Positions 32,844-40,728 of a DNA stretch of 64,000 bases are shown piece after piece (the first letter of the stretch is position 1; the number at the start of each line of letters is the position of its first letter). The DNA is taken from contig JAJDCR010000084.1 of the NCBI GenBank assembly GCA_029260735.1, positions 1-64,000 on the forward strand. Reading direction: 5' to 3'. Origin of the DNA: Planctomycetota bacterium. Its GTDB lineage: Bacteria > Planctomycetota > Uabimicrobiia > Uabimicrobiales > Uabimicrobiaceae. The notes under the pieces were generated by a model. The model did no database searches. It worked only from the letters and a program-made list of their open reading frames with translations, and was not told the origin of the DNA. A program made the translations under genes and the position numbers.

Positions 32844-34442
32844 ATGGATACACTCGCCCCCCTAGATTGGTTTGTACTAGCTATTTATGCTCTCATTGTT
32901 GTTGCGATAGGAGTTTATACAGGACGCAAAGAGAAAAACACCGATGACTACTTTCTCGGTGGTCGCCAAATGCCGTGGTGGGCGGTCATGATATCGATTT
33001 ACGCAACTTCCCTTTCTGCTTTGACCTTTATTGGAGTTCCTGGTGCAGCTTACATGGAGGACTTTCGATACTTACAGTTTGCCTTAGGGGACTTGGTTGG
33101 ACGAGTGATCATCTCTTTCCTCCTTTTGACAGCTTACTACAAGCAAAGAGTAACTACTGTTTACCAGCTTTTAGGGGAACGATTTGGCCCGAGAAGCCAA
33201 GATGCCGGAACTCTATTTTTTTTAGTAACTCGACTTTTGGCTAGTGGAGTACGTTTGGCGGGTTGTGCCATCGCTTTAGCGGTGGTCTTTCAAATCAATT
33301 TTAATGTAGCAATTGCCCTTATTGCCTTTGTTGCTCTCGTCTACACAATGGCAGGAGGGATTAAAGCGGTTATCTGGACTGATACGATGCAGTTCATTCT
33401 GTTTATGTTAGCAGCAGGAATTGCTCTTTTTACTGTAATTACTGCTCTACCTAATGGATTTAGTGATTTTATCCAAATAGGAAATGAAGGGAATAAATTT
33501 AAGATATTTCATTTTTCTTTCAAATCTTCTGATCCCGACTATTGGCTAAGCCTAAGTAATCCAAAATCACTTTTAGCAGGCTCCCTCTTTGGTTGTTTTT
33601 CTGTTGTGGCAGCTTTGGGAACAGACCAAGACCTTGTTCAAAGGATGCTCACTTGCAAAAAAGTGGGGGAAAGCCAGCGAGCCCTTCTTGTCACGGCGAT
33701 TCTTAATTTTCCCATCACTCTATTGTTCCTTAGTGTGGGAAGCGCTCTTTTTATCTACTACCAAACTTTTCCCGATCCACAAGTTTTAAATTACGTACAA
33801 GCGAATGAAGCCGATAAAATCTTTCCTCACTTTATATTAACCGTTCTCGCTCCTGGAGTACGTGGTCTTTTAGTGGCAGGCCTTCTCGCTGCGGCTATGT
33901 CTTCTCTTGACTCAGCCTTAAACGCTCTTGCATCTACAGCCTACATCGACATTTATAAACGCTATTTCCGCTCCGACTGCGACGATAAGAAAGCGGTTCA
34001 AATTTCTCGAAACTTTGTTGTTCTTTTTGCTGTTATTCTTGCACTTATTGCAATGAGCTTTGGAAAAACGGACTCTATTCTCTGGTTAGGATTTAAAGTT
34101 GTCGGCTACACTTATGGAGCTTTACTCGGAATATTTATGCTCGCGGTTTTAGCACCCCCGAATAAGGGAAACGACAAAATGAATTTTGTTGCCATGGTGA
34201 GCAGTATTTTTGTCGTAATTTTCTTGACCAATGCAAATTTGCCAATGGGTCTTGAACAAGTACGTGAATACCTATTCATCGTGCTTCTAAAAATGTTTTC
34301 TTTTGGCACGCTTAGTTTACAAGAAATAAGAGAGTTTGCAACTAAACCCATTGCTTGGCCCTGGTCGATCGTTATTGGCTCCTGCTGGACTTTTGGTTTC
34401 GCTTATTTATTTTCAAACGACAAAATGGAAAAGACAATTTAG
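32844..34442 (+). CDS. Sodium:solute symporter (SSS family)
   Basis: This 532-residue inner-membrane protein has about 13-14 helices. It starts with LDWFVLAIYALIVVAIGVYT followed by GRKEKNTDDYFLGGRQMPWW, the typical first-helix to second-helix region of SSS transporters. Other family marks are the sodium-site helix ISIYATSLSALTFIGVPG, the segment GGIKAVIWTDTMQF and the C-terminal pattern LAAAMSSLDSALNALAS with conserved Ser residues that bind Na+. It should couple sodium entry to uptake of a sugar, amino acid or other organic solute; the substrate is not readable. The preceding kinase gene ends 10 bases upstream and a small membrane protein gene follows 13 bases downstream, making a three-gene operon. 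Confidence 0.92.
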   Translation: MDTLAPLDWFVLAIYALIVVAIGVYTGRKEKNTDDYFLGGRQMPWWAVMISIYATSLSALTFIGVPGAAYMEDFRYLQFALGDLVGRVIISFLLLTAYYKQRVTTVYQLLGERFGPRSQDAGTLFFLVTRLLASGVRLAGCAIALAVVFQINFNVAIALIAFVALVYTMAGGIKAVIWTDTMQFILFMLAAGIALFTVITALPNGFSDFIQIGNEGNKFKIFHFSFKSSDPDYWLSLSNPKSLLAGSLFGCFSVVAALGTDQDLVQRMLTCKKVGESQRALLVTAILNFPITLLFLSVGSALFIYYQTFPDPQVLNYVQANEADKIFPHFILTVLAPGVRGLLVAGLLAAAMSSLDSALNALASTAYIDIYKRYFRSDCDDKKAVQISRNFVVLFAVILALIAMSFGKTDSILWLGFKVVGYTYGALLGIFMLAVLAPPNKGNDKMNFVAMVSSIFVVIFLTNANLPMGLEQVREYLFIVLLKMFSFGTLSLQEIREFATKPIAWPWSIVIGSCWTFGFAYLFSNDKMEKTI

Positions 34443-34455
34443 AATAGGAGATAAC

Positions 34456-34890
34456 ATGGAAAAAAATGCTAAAACTGCTAATGTTGCTTTAGGCCTCTGT
34501 GTTTCCGGGTTTATTATCCCCGTACTTATCTATGCTTTAGGAGTGATTTTCACTCAAACAAATAAGCAGGTTATAACCCAGATGTGCTTTCTTTTATTTG
34601 CCAGTTTTCAATTAGGAGCAATGGTTACAGGAATGGCGAGTTGGAGACATAAAAACGGCAAAATAGCAGTACTTCTTCCTTTTTTTACCTTAACTTTTAT
34701 CATTCTTTGGTCAACGATTCGAGTGGAACCTAAAAGCCATGGTCCCGAAAATTTTCCTCTTCATGAGACCTCTAAGATAGAATCTAGCTCTTCGAGTTCT
34801 GCTATAGAGAGTAGTATTCCTAGCTCAAATGATGAAAGTAGCTCTAGTGAGCCAGATGAAACAAATACTCTCGATGAAAAAGAGGAATAA
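34456..34890 (+). CDS. Small membrane protein with acidic Ser-rich tail
   Basis: This encodes 144 residues. The ATG at 34456 is preceded by AGGAG at five bases; longer in-frame starts overlap the symporter. Three membrane helices are visible (about 10-30 VALGLCVSGFIIPVLIYALG, about 40-60 and about 70-88). A 45-residue hydrophilic tail rich in Ser, Glu and Asp follows (ESSSSSSAIESSIPSSNDES, then EPDETNTLDEKEE). It ends the kinase-symporter operon. I do not recognise the family; the position suggests an accessory role for the transporter, which is only an inference. Confidence 0.65.
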   Translation: MEKNAKTANVALGLCVSGFIIPVLIYALGVIFTQTNKQVITQMCFLLFASFQLGAMVTGMASWRHKNGKIAVLLPFFTLTFIILWSTIRVEPKSHGPENFPLHETSKIESSSSSSAIESSIPSSNDESSSSEPDETNTLDEKEE

Positions 34891-34936
34891 AGTCCATAAA
34901 ATTGTTGCCGTTTTTAACAACATTTCTCCTAAAAAT

Positions 34937-34980
34937 AAAAAAATCAATAATTTTTTTTCTAAAAAATTATTGATTTTTTA
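34937..34980 (+). terminator. AT-only hairpin after the symporter operon
   Basis: AAAAAATCAATAATTTTTT pairs with AAAAAATTATTGATTTTTT across a short loop and ends in a T-run. It lies about 45 bases after the last stop codon of the operon. Confidence 0.7.
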
Positions 34981-35110
34981 GTAATCTTTAACTTATAATA
35001 AATAAGTTAGAATCGCTAAACAATTAATATTATTTTTTAATTAAAAATATTTTCGGTAATTTTCCGGTAATTTAATTAGAAATTTCAAATGAGAATACAT
35101 GATAGATACG

Positions 35111-35144
35111 CCCTGGAGATAAGTTATCTCTGGGGTTTTTTTTT
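35111..35144 (+). terminator. Terminator-like hairpin 16 bases before the esterase start
   Basis: CCCTGGAGATAA pairs with TTATCTCTGGGG with one mismatch and is followed by nine T. This is a complete intrinsic terminator, yet the ATG of the esterase gene follows directly at 35160. It could end a leader transcript (attenuation) or mark the end of an upstream transcript. Confidence 0.7.
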
Positions 35145-35159
35145 GCTTTGGAAAACAAC

Positions 35160-36086
35160 ATGAAAACATTTTTCACTTTTCGAAGATTTTTTGGGTTGGG
35201 AATAATTTTATTTATCTTTGCGTCTTCTTTGTTGGGGCAAAGAGCCTTAGACCCTACTTTAGAAAATGTAGTTTATGGACCTCATAAACGCAACGTTCTT
35301 GATTTTTGGTCAGCTCAAACCAGCGAACCTTCCGGAGTTCTCATATATATGCACGGAGGAGGATTTATTCATGGTGACAAGAATAACGTTAGAACAGATC
35401 CTATTTTACGAAAGTCCTTAGAAAAAGGAATATCGGTCATATCTATTAATTACCGATATGTTTCTCAAGCTCCCTATCCAGCTCCGATGTTAGATGGCAA
35501 GAGGGCTTTACAGTTTGTTCGGTCGAAAGCTCGGGAATGGAATTTAAATCCCCAGAAGGTTGCCTTGATGGGATACTCTGCAGGAGCGCTAATTTCACTT
35601 TGGATAGGGCTTCGTAATGATATGGCAGAACCAAGCCATGAAGATCCTGTTTTAAGAGAGTCAACACGAGTGCAAGTGGTTATTCCAAAGCAAGCTCCCA
35701 CTTCCAGTGATCCTATTTGGATATGGGAAAATATTGGAGGAAGCAAGTCTGTCTACCCTTCCCTATTGATGTTCTACGGGATTGACTCTCTCGAAGATGT
35801 TTATTTACCTCGCATACGTTTATTGGCCTATGAAGCTTCTCCGATTAACTTTGTCAGCAGAGATGATCCACCGGTGGGAATGTACTATCATGGTAAACTC
35901 ACAGAAACTCCGCTAGCACCTAATACACCAACAAGCGTATCTATTCATCATCCTCAGTTTGGAATTTTACTAAAAAAAGAATTGATAAAAGAAGGCATCG
36001 TGAGTCATGTTTTCTATCGAGGCGGGGAGAAAAAAATTCCCATTGTTGATTTTGTTAGCGAATGTTTTGATGGTAGGAGAAATTGA
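35160..36086 (+). CDS. Exported alpha/beta hydrolase (esterase/lipase, HGGG type)
   Basis: This 308-residue protein starts with a signal peptide or anchor (about 1-27, RFFGLGIILFIFASSLLGQ). The ATG at 35160 is preferred over a TTG four codons upstream. The oxyanion-hole motif MHGGGFIHGD lies near residue 65, and the nucleophile elbow GYSAGA holds Ser140. An early sentence, YGPHKRNVLDFW, is typical of the BD-FAE / carboxylesterase group. A catalytic His is expected near the C-terminus; HHPQFGILL and VSHVFYRG are candidates. It should cleave a carboxylic ester outside the cytosol; the substrate is unknown. A full terminator hairpin sits right before it. Confidence 0.85.
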   Translation: MKTFFTFRRFFGLGIILFIFASSLLGQRALDPTLENVVYGPHKRNVLDFWSAQTSEPSGVLIYMHGGGFIHGDKNNVRTDPILRKSLEKGISVISINYRYVSQAPYPAPMLDGKRALQFVRSKAREWNLNPQKVALMGYSAGALISLWIGLRNDMAEPSHEDPVLRESTRVQVVIPKQAPTSSDPIWIWENIGGSKSVYPSLLMFYGIDSLEDVYLPRIRLLAYEASPINFVSRDDPPVGMYYHGKLTETPLAPNTPTSVSIHHPQFGILLKKELIKEGIVSHVFYRGGEKKIPIVDFVSECFDGRRN

Positions 36087-36185
36087 GGTTAGGGGAAAAC
36101 CTTGAGGTTAGATAAGATATTTCAATTTAACTAAAGTGTTTGGAATTTTTTTTGTAGCATATGTTAAATCTAGCTTTGGTATATG

Positions 36186-36412
36186 TTTCAGCGTGTCCCC
36201 CCCGTTCGTTCCTCACGGTTCCCCCCAAAGGGGGAACAAAAAGGGTTTTCAATGATTTGAAATTTATTTGTTGGCGTATAATCCCATTTTCTAGGGCTAC
36301 ATACATACGAAAAAAGAATACGCAAACCCACTCCTTACGAAATACAGAGAAATCCTTTTTGTCCACTCTTTGGGGGGGACGCGAGGAACGAGCGGGGGGG
36401 GACACGCTGAAA
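36186..36412. mobile_element. MITE-like palindromic element with about 57-bp inverted ends
   Basis: The left end (36186 on, starting TTTCAGCGTGTCCCCCCCGT) and the right end (ending GGGGGGGACACGCTGAAA at 36412) are inverted copies over about 57 bases with a handful of mismatches. Runs of C and G in the arms contrast with the AT-rich surroundings. The interior of about 110 bases has no gene. It fills most of the gap between the esterase (stop at 36086) and the Sel1 gene (stop at 36474). Confidence 0.72.
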
Positions 36413-36473
36413 AGAAAACCTTGGCATACTTTAAACTATGCTACGAAAAAGAGAAGTCCTGGACTTATAAAAT

Positions 36474-37547
36474 TTACTTCCGTCCTTCTTTAAACTCTTT
36501 CCAATAAACTTCCGCATCAGGAGCTTTTAACTCAACTGCTTTTTTAAGCCATTTTTCAGCTTGCCTAGAATTTCTCTTCATACCAACTCCGTACTGGTAC
36601 ATTCGGCCCAAGTTAATCATCGCAACTCCATTGCCAAGGGTAGCAGATTTTTTATACCACTTAAAAGCCTCTTTGTAATTTTTTTGGCTTAATGTAAACT
36701 GATTGATATATCCCAAGCTATTCATAGCATAGGCATCTCCCAATTCAGCAGCTTCTTTGTAGTATTTAATGGCTTCGGGAATGTTTTTACGAACACCCTC
36801 ACCTCTTTCATACATAGAAGCGAGTAAAATCATGGCATTACCATTTTTATTTTCCGCTGCTTGTGTGTAGTATTCGGCTGCCTTTTTCGGGTCCTTGCTT
36901 ACTCCATTTCCATTTTGGTACATGTAGCCCAAGTTGGCCATAGCAGAAGAATCTCCCAATTCGGCGGCTTTGATGTATAGATCAAAAGCTTTTTTCGGGT
37001 TTTTTTCTACCCCTTTACCATTTTCGTACATATATCCTAGGCTGGTCATAGCACTAGAATATCCTAGTTCAGCAGATTTTTTGTACCACTGTACAGCCTT
37101 TTTGTTATCTGTTTTAGTGCCTTCCCCTGTTTGTTGCATATCTCCTAGAGTATTCATTGCTTTGGGGTTACCTGCTTGAGCAGATTTTTCAAACCAAGAA
37201 AAAGCTTTTTTCGGATTTTGGCGAACTCCCAGAGAACCTCTTCGTAAGATTTCTCCTAATCGCTCCATTGATTCAGGACTTCCTGCATTGGCTGCTTTTT
37301 TATGCCACAAAAGAGCTTTTTTATCATTTTGGATTTTCTTATTGCCATACTGATAAAGAGAGCCCAGATGGCTCATGGCTTGGGCATCTCCAACATAAGC
37401 TGCTTGCTCCAAAACTTGAACGGCTTTAGCGTACTGCTTTGCTCTAAGTAAGCGACGCGCTTCTTTGATGACTTCACTTTCTTCACTTTGCTGAGCGCAC
37501 AAAAAGCTACTCAACACGAAAATGAAGAGAACCCAATAAACCTTCAT
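36474..37547 (-). CDS. Exported Sel1-repeat protein
   Basis: This 357-residue protein has a signal peptide (MKVYWVLFIFVLSSFLCAQ). The ATG at 37547 is supported by AAGGAGG six bases upstream. The rest is an array of about eight to nine Sel1-like repeats of 36 residues, such as AMSHLGSLYQYG, AMNTLGDMQQTGEGTKTD, AMTSLGYMYENGKGVEKN and AMINLGRMYQYGVGMKRN. Sel1 arrays form a curved helical solenoid that binds proteins, in bacteria often in envelope or host-contact roles. No enzymatic part is present. Gene order gives no direct clue to a partner. Confidence 0.9.
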   Translation of the reverse strand: MKVYWVLFIFVLSSFLCAQQSEESEVIKEARRLLRAKQYAKAVQVLEQAAYVGDAQAMSHLGSLYQYGNKKIQNDKKALLWHKKAANAGSPESMERLGEILRRGSLGVRQNPKKAFSWFEKSAQAGNPKAMNTLGDMQQTGEGTKTDNKKAVQWYKKSAELGYSSAMTSLGYMYENGKGVEKNPKKAFDLYIKAAELGDSSAMANLGYMYQNGNGVSKDPKKAAEYYTQAAENKNGNAMILLASMYERGEGVRKNIPEAIKYYKEAAELGDAYAMNSLGYINQFTLSQKNYKEAFKWYKKSATLGNGVAMINLGRMYQYGVGMKRNSRQAEKWLKKAVELKAPDAEVYWKEFKEGRK

Positions 37548-37744
37548 GGTTGCCTCCTTATATAAATCTGGCATTTGGTTAAGAGGTGAGTAGCGAAATG
37601 TACCACCTCTAAAATGGTAGTGAGAAAACAAAATGGATTTTCTCGCTAAACAGGGAATGATGAACGTTTCCTTAAACAAGGATATATCTATTTTAAGGAA
37701 ATGTTTTATGAGAGTCAAGCATCTAGTTGATAAGTAGGTTTGAA

Positions 37745-37782
37745 AAGGTTTCTGGTAACTCCGCGAAGGAACCAGAAACCTT
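37745..37782 (-). terminator. Hairpin after the Ig-like protein gene
   Basis: AAGGTTTCTGGT (37745-37756) pairs perfectly with ACCAGAAACCTT (37771-37782). On the reverse strand the stem ends in TTTTC. It lies 20 bases after the stop codon of the gene at 37802-38701. Confidence 0.6.
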
Positions 37783-37801
37783 CTAAAGTAGAACTTAGTT
37801 T

Positions 37802-38701
37802 TTAATAGAGTCGACGTTCGTATTTCGCAATAACACGTTCTTGGTTATTGTAAAGTCGAATCTGTATGGATTTGGCTCCAATGGCATTGTACTTGGTATC
37901 AAATTTAATATTAGAGCCACTTGAGCAAGAAAATGCTTGCAATTCTTGTAAATGACCATTGTCCGAGACTAAAAACAAGCGAACTACTTGGGCATAGGAC
38001 CCAAATACTTGGCAAGAAATTTTTGCCTTAGGCCGAAAGAAATTCCCTCCTCCTACATCCCATCGACCTACAACGATTTTTGCTTCTGAAGAAGGAGGCG
38101 GTTGGGGAGGATAGTAGTTTTTCTTTACCACTTGAATACGAGCAACACCTTTTATACCAGAGTTTTTTGCGGTGGCAATAACAGTGTAGCTACCAGGATA
38201 GTCGGCATAAAAAATTCCTTTAGGGTTTACACTGGCACCACGTTCATGACTTGACCATTGGGGGCGAAAAGAGACAGGTCGGTTATAGTTGTCATAGGCT
38301 TGGGCTTGTAAACGTAGCTTTTCCCCAACATAAACTTTTTCGTGGGAAGGAGTTATTATAATCCGGGAAATAGTAGGAGCAGGACGATTTATATAAACTT
38401 TTGCTTTAGCTCGATAACGACCATAGTTGACCGTAATATCGTAATAGCCTTCTCGTTGTCCAGCATAAAAATGACCGCTACGGTCGATTCGACCTCCAGT
38501 GGTATACCAGGCTATATTTTTGGGAGTAAAAGCCATTCCACTACTAGTAAAAGCTACTACAGTAAAACGGAGTTCAGTACCCGGCTCCATAGTAACATTT
38601 CCAGGAAAGACCTCAACTTTAGTCACATTATTGTTAGCAAAAGCAAAGGAAGCAAAAAAGATAAGGGAAAAGGAAAGAAATGCTACTGTCTTTTTTCTCA
38701 T
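37802..38701 (-). CDS. Exported protein with bacterial Ig-like domains
   Basis: This 299-residue protein has a signal peptide (MRKKTVAFLSFSLIFFASFAFA). Two Ig-like (Big-2/invasin type) domains follow at about 25-105 and 110-190. They share the pattern VFPGNVTMEPGTELRFTVVA / ITPSHEKVYVGEKLRLQAQA, then a Trp (IAWYTTGGRID, PQWSSHERGASV), a GxFYA turn (GHFYAGQREG, GIFYADYPG) and a final strand. A Pro-rich hinge (YYPPQPPPSS) leads to a C-terminal domain of about 90 residues with two Cys and beta character, which I do not recognise. It is probably a periplasmic or surface protein. Confidence 0.82.
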   Translation of the reverse strand: MRKKTVAFLSFSLIFFASFAFANNNVTKVEVFPGNVTMEPGTELRFTVVAFTSSGMAFTPKNIAWYTTGGRIDRSGHFYAGQREGYYDITVNYGRYRAKAKVYINRPAPTISRIIITPSHEKVYVGEKLRLQAQAYDNYNRPVSFRPQWSSHERGASVNPKGIFYADYPGSYTVIATAKNSGIKGVARIQVVKKNYYPPQPPPSSEAKIVVGRWDVGGGNFFRPKAKISCQVFGSYAQVVRLFLVSDNGHLQELQAFSCSSGSNIKFDTKYNAIGAKSIQIRLYNNQERVIAKYERRLY

Positions 38702-38796
38702 GATAGTATCTCCAAAGTTTAGAAAAAATTGTGAACGTTTTTTGGCTAAACTAAGTATGAACTATTTTCAAAAAATAGACCAGAAAAAAATGAATT

Positions 38797-38988
38797 TTAA
38801 GAGGTTTCCTCTTGAATAATTTTTTGCAGAATTTCGTTTGTTTTTGGATTGACCACTGTATCCCCACAAGTATCACAGACTTTTGCAGGGACATTATCAA
38901 CCACAAAAAGCTCATCTTTTACTTGAGTGGAGTGGGAAATTTCTTTATCTTGATAATTTCCTGAGCAGGAAGGAACTAAACAACGCAT
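38797..38988 (-). CDS. Orphan YgiT-type zinc finger (MqsA antitoxin N-domain-like)
   Basis: This 63-residue protein has two Cys pairs, Cys3/Cys8 (CLVPSC) and CDTCG near 38-41, around a beta segment (DELFVVDNVPAKVCDTCG). The phrase VPAxVCDxCG is the hallmark of the zinc-binding N-terminal domain of MqsA/YgiT antitoxins. The DNA-binding HTH half of MqsA is missing. No toxin-like gene (MqsR or a similar 80-100 residue protein) is adjacent: cdd lies upstream and the Ig-like gene downstream. Stand-alone versions are common in genomes and usually pair with a small toxin, so this one may be an orphan or have an unrelated role. The first Cys spacing is C-x4-C instead of C-x2-C. Confidence 0.72.
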   Translation of the reverse strand: MRCLVPSCSGNYQDKEISHSTQVKDELFVVDNVPAKVCDTCGDTVVNPKTNEILQKIIQEETS

Positions 38989-39011
38989 AGGTAGTCCTTG
39001 TTAGCTTAAAG

Positions 39012-39416
39012 TTACTTTAGGCAAATAGAGCCAAATGCTTGAGGAAGCAAATCAGAAAGCTTTGTGATGTCAATACTGCCATTTTCTAAGTTACAGATAA
39101 TAACATCCAAGTCTGTGTCTACCCCAAACTCTGCCATAACTTGACGACATGCTCCGCAAGGAGAACAGAGTTGCTGTGACTCCAGAGCAATGGCTACGGC
39201 TGTAAAATTCTTTTGCCCGGCGGCAACGGCATTAAATATGGCAATACGCTCCGCACAACAAGTTAGGCCAAAGGAGGCATTCTCAACATTGCAACCCGTA
39301 AAAACACTTCCATCTTGGCATAAAACCGCTGCTCCCACTTTAAACTTGGAGTAAGGAGCGTAAGCTTTATTTCTAACTTCAATAGCTTTATCAATTAAAT
39401 TTTGATAGCGATTCAT
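39012..39416 (-). CDS. cdd: Cytidine deaminase
   Basis: This 134-residue protein converts cytidine or deoxycytidine to uridine or deoxyuridine in pyrimidine salvage. Its length is that of the homotetrameric small type. The ATG at 39416 gives the normal start (MNRYQNLIDKAIEVRNKAYA); the longer in-frame start would add 33 unusual residues. Motifs are the substrate loop YSKFKVGAAV, the zinc motif CCAERIAIFNA (Cys and catalytic Glu) and PCGACRQVMAEF with the other two zinc Cys residues. It lies between the YgiT-type gene and the McrBC genes on the same strand. Confidence 0.94.
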   Translation of the reverse strand: MNRYQNLIDKAIEVRNKAYAPYSKFKVGAAVLCQDGSVFTGCNVENASFGLTCCAERIAIFNAVAAGQKNFTAVAIALESQQLCSPCGACRQVMAEFGVDTDLDVIICNLENGSIDITKLSDLLPQAFGSICLK

Positions 39417-39530
39417 GGTGAAATCTCTTTGTGTAGAGAAAATATTTATAGAGAAAAGTCTCTTACTATAGCAACAGATATGAGACAAATCAATATTTTT
39501 CTTGAATTTAGCCAATTTTTTTAGATTCTC

Positions 39531-40724
39531 TTATAGACAGGTAAGACTTTTAAGGAAATTTTTGCCTGCAATAAAAAAATCTTGATCTAAGGAAAAACAT
39601 AAACTACGTACTCGAATATCGCCGACCTTTTCATCCAGAGGATTTTCTAAGTGAGAAGGATAAAGCAAGATTGCTTCTTGGCAGTTTTGGCTTTGAGCAT
39701 AGGTTACGACTTGAAAAATATCAGAATTACTGGGCCGAGAAGGGTTTTTGTATTTGGCATCGATGACGTATTTACTTTTGATGTTTTGTGGGTTGTGAAT
39801 AACTAAGTCAATAATGAAACGTAAGTTATTTTTTTGACCTATTTGCACTCTTTGACTACGCTCTAGAAGAAAAGGTTGAGGGAGATGTCGCTGTAGCCAT
39901 TCTCCCAAAAAACTTTCATAGAGATAGGACATGTTGATTAAAAACGGTATCATGTTTTGCTCTCCCTCTTCATGGCTCGGCCCACTAGTTTCCAATAAAA
40001 AACGACAAAGTCCATGCAAAGGACGATAGTTTTGGTTTAACCGGTGATAGCGGCGTTCGATAAAAAAATTTTCTTCCGGAGGAATTAAGCTGATGGAGGA
40101 TAACAAAGAGCGGTAAGCTTGGCGGAGAATAAAAAGATCTTTATTGGTGCTAAGGTTGCTTTGGATAACAGAAAAAAGAGTCCATAAGAGGATTTGATTG
40201 TCTGGGTGATCGAAGGAGGCTTCTTGGTATTGGCAAACCAACTGGGGGTTTCCTGGTTTTTGTAAAGTAGAGGCCATGGCTAGACGACCTCGAAGATAAG
40301 GAAGGCGTTTTTGCTTTTCTTGGTAAAGCCTATAAAAACCACGATGAGATAACTCCAGTACTCTTTTGGCGAGTGCTCGGGCAATAACTTGATAGAACCC
40401 TTTTAGAGATTGGCAAGTCATTTCGCCATTGAGAAGGTGGAGTTTTATATCATAAACATAGTCGATCATTTGGAATATGTTTTTTAGGGGAACTTTCGGT
40501 TGGAGATGAAGAGCTATATTAGAAGAAAGAGGGATATAACCGACCCAACCCCGAGCCATTATGCGCCAATTGTTTTGCGTTTTTGGTGAGGGAAAATCTA
40601 TGTCAACTTGAGCGCGGTAGTTTTGCCAAATTTTTTCCCCGATCTCTTCTCTTATTTCGTTTTTAGGAAAAAACCGTGGTTGGTATTCGACTAGATTTAT
40701 TTTTTGGGGAGGTAATGGCTTCAT
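39531..40724 (-). CDS. mcrC: McrC-like nuclease subunit of a McrBC-type restriction system
   Basis: This 397-residue protein matches the McrC family, the endonuclease partner of McrB that cuts modified (for example methylcytosine-containing) DNA. The first half carries family sentences such as WVGYIPLSSNIALHLQPKVP and IFQMIDYVYDIKL, and a central LPYLRGRL motif. The C-terminal half has a PD-(D/E)XK nuclease core: FIIDLVIHN, then YVIDAKYKN (Asp and the catalytic D-x-K), then a Gln in DIFQVVTYA. It starts four bases after the McrB stop, so both are one operon. Length is close to that of E. coli McrC (about 350), slightly longer. Confidence 0.88.
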   Translation of the reverse strand: MKPLPPQKINLVEYQPRFFPKNEIREEIGEKIWQNYRAQVDIDFPSPKTQNNWRIMARGWVGYIPLSSNIALHLQPKVPLKNIFQMIDYVYDIKLHLLNGEMTCQSLKGFYQVIARALAKRVLELSHRGFYRLYQEKQKRLPYLRGRLAMASTLQKPGNPQLVCQYQEASFDHPDNQILLWTLFSVIQSNLSTNKDLFILRQAYRSLLSSISLIPPEENFFIERRYHRLNQNYRPLHGLCRFLLETSGPSHEEGEQNMIPFLINMSYLYESFLGEWLQRHLPQPFLLERSQRVQIGQKNNLRFIIDLVIHNPQNIKSKYVIDAKYKNPSRPSNSDIFQVVTYAQSQNCQEAILLYPSHLENPLDEKVGDIRVRSLCFSLDQDFFIAGKNFLKSLTCL

Positions 40725-40728
40725 AAGT

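Noticed and set aside
37547..37718. A longer N-terminus for the Sel1 protein starting at 37718.
   Set aside because: The extension has no family likeness and would hide the signal peptide; AAGGAGG directly before 37547 fixes the start.
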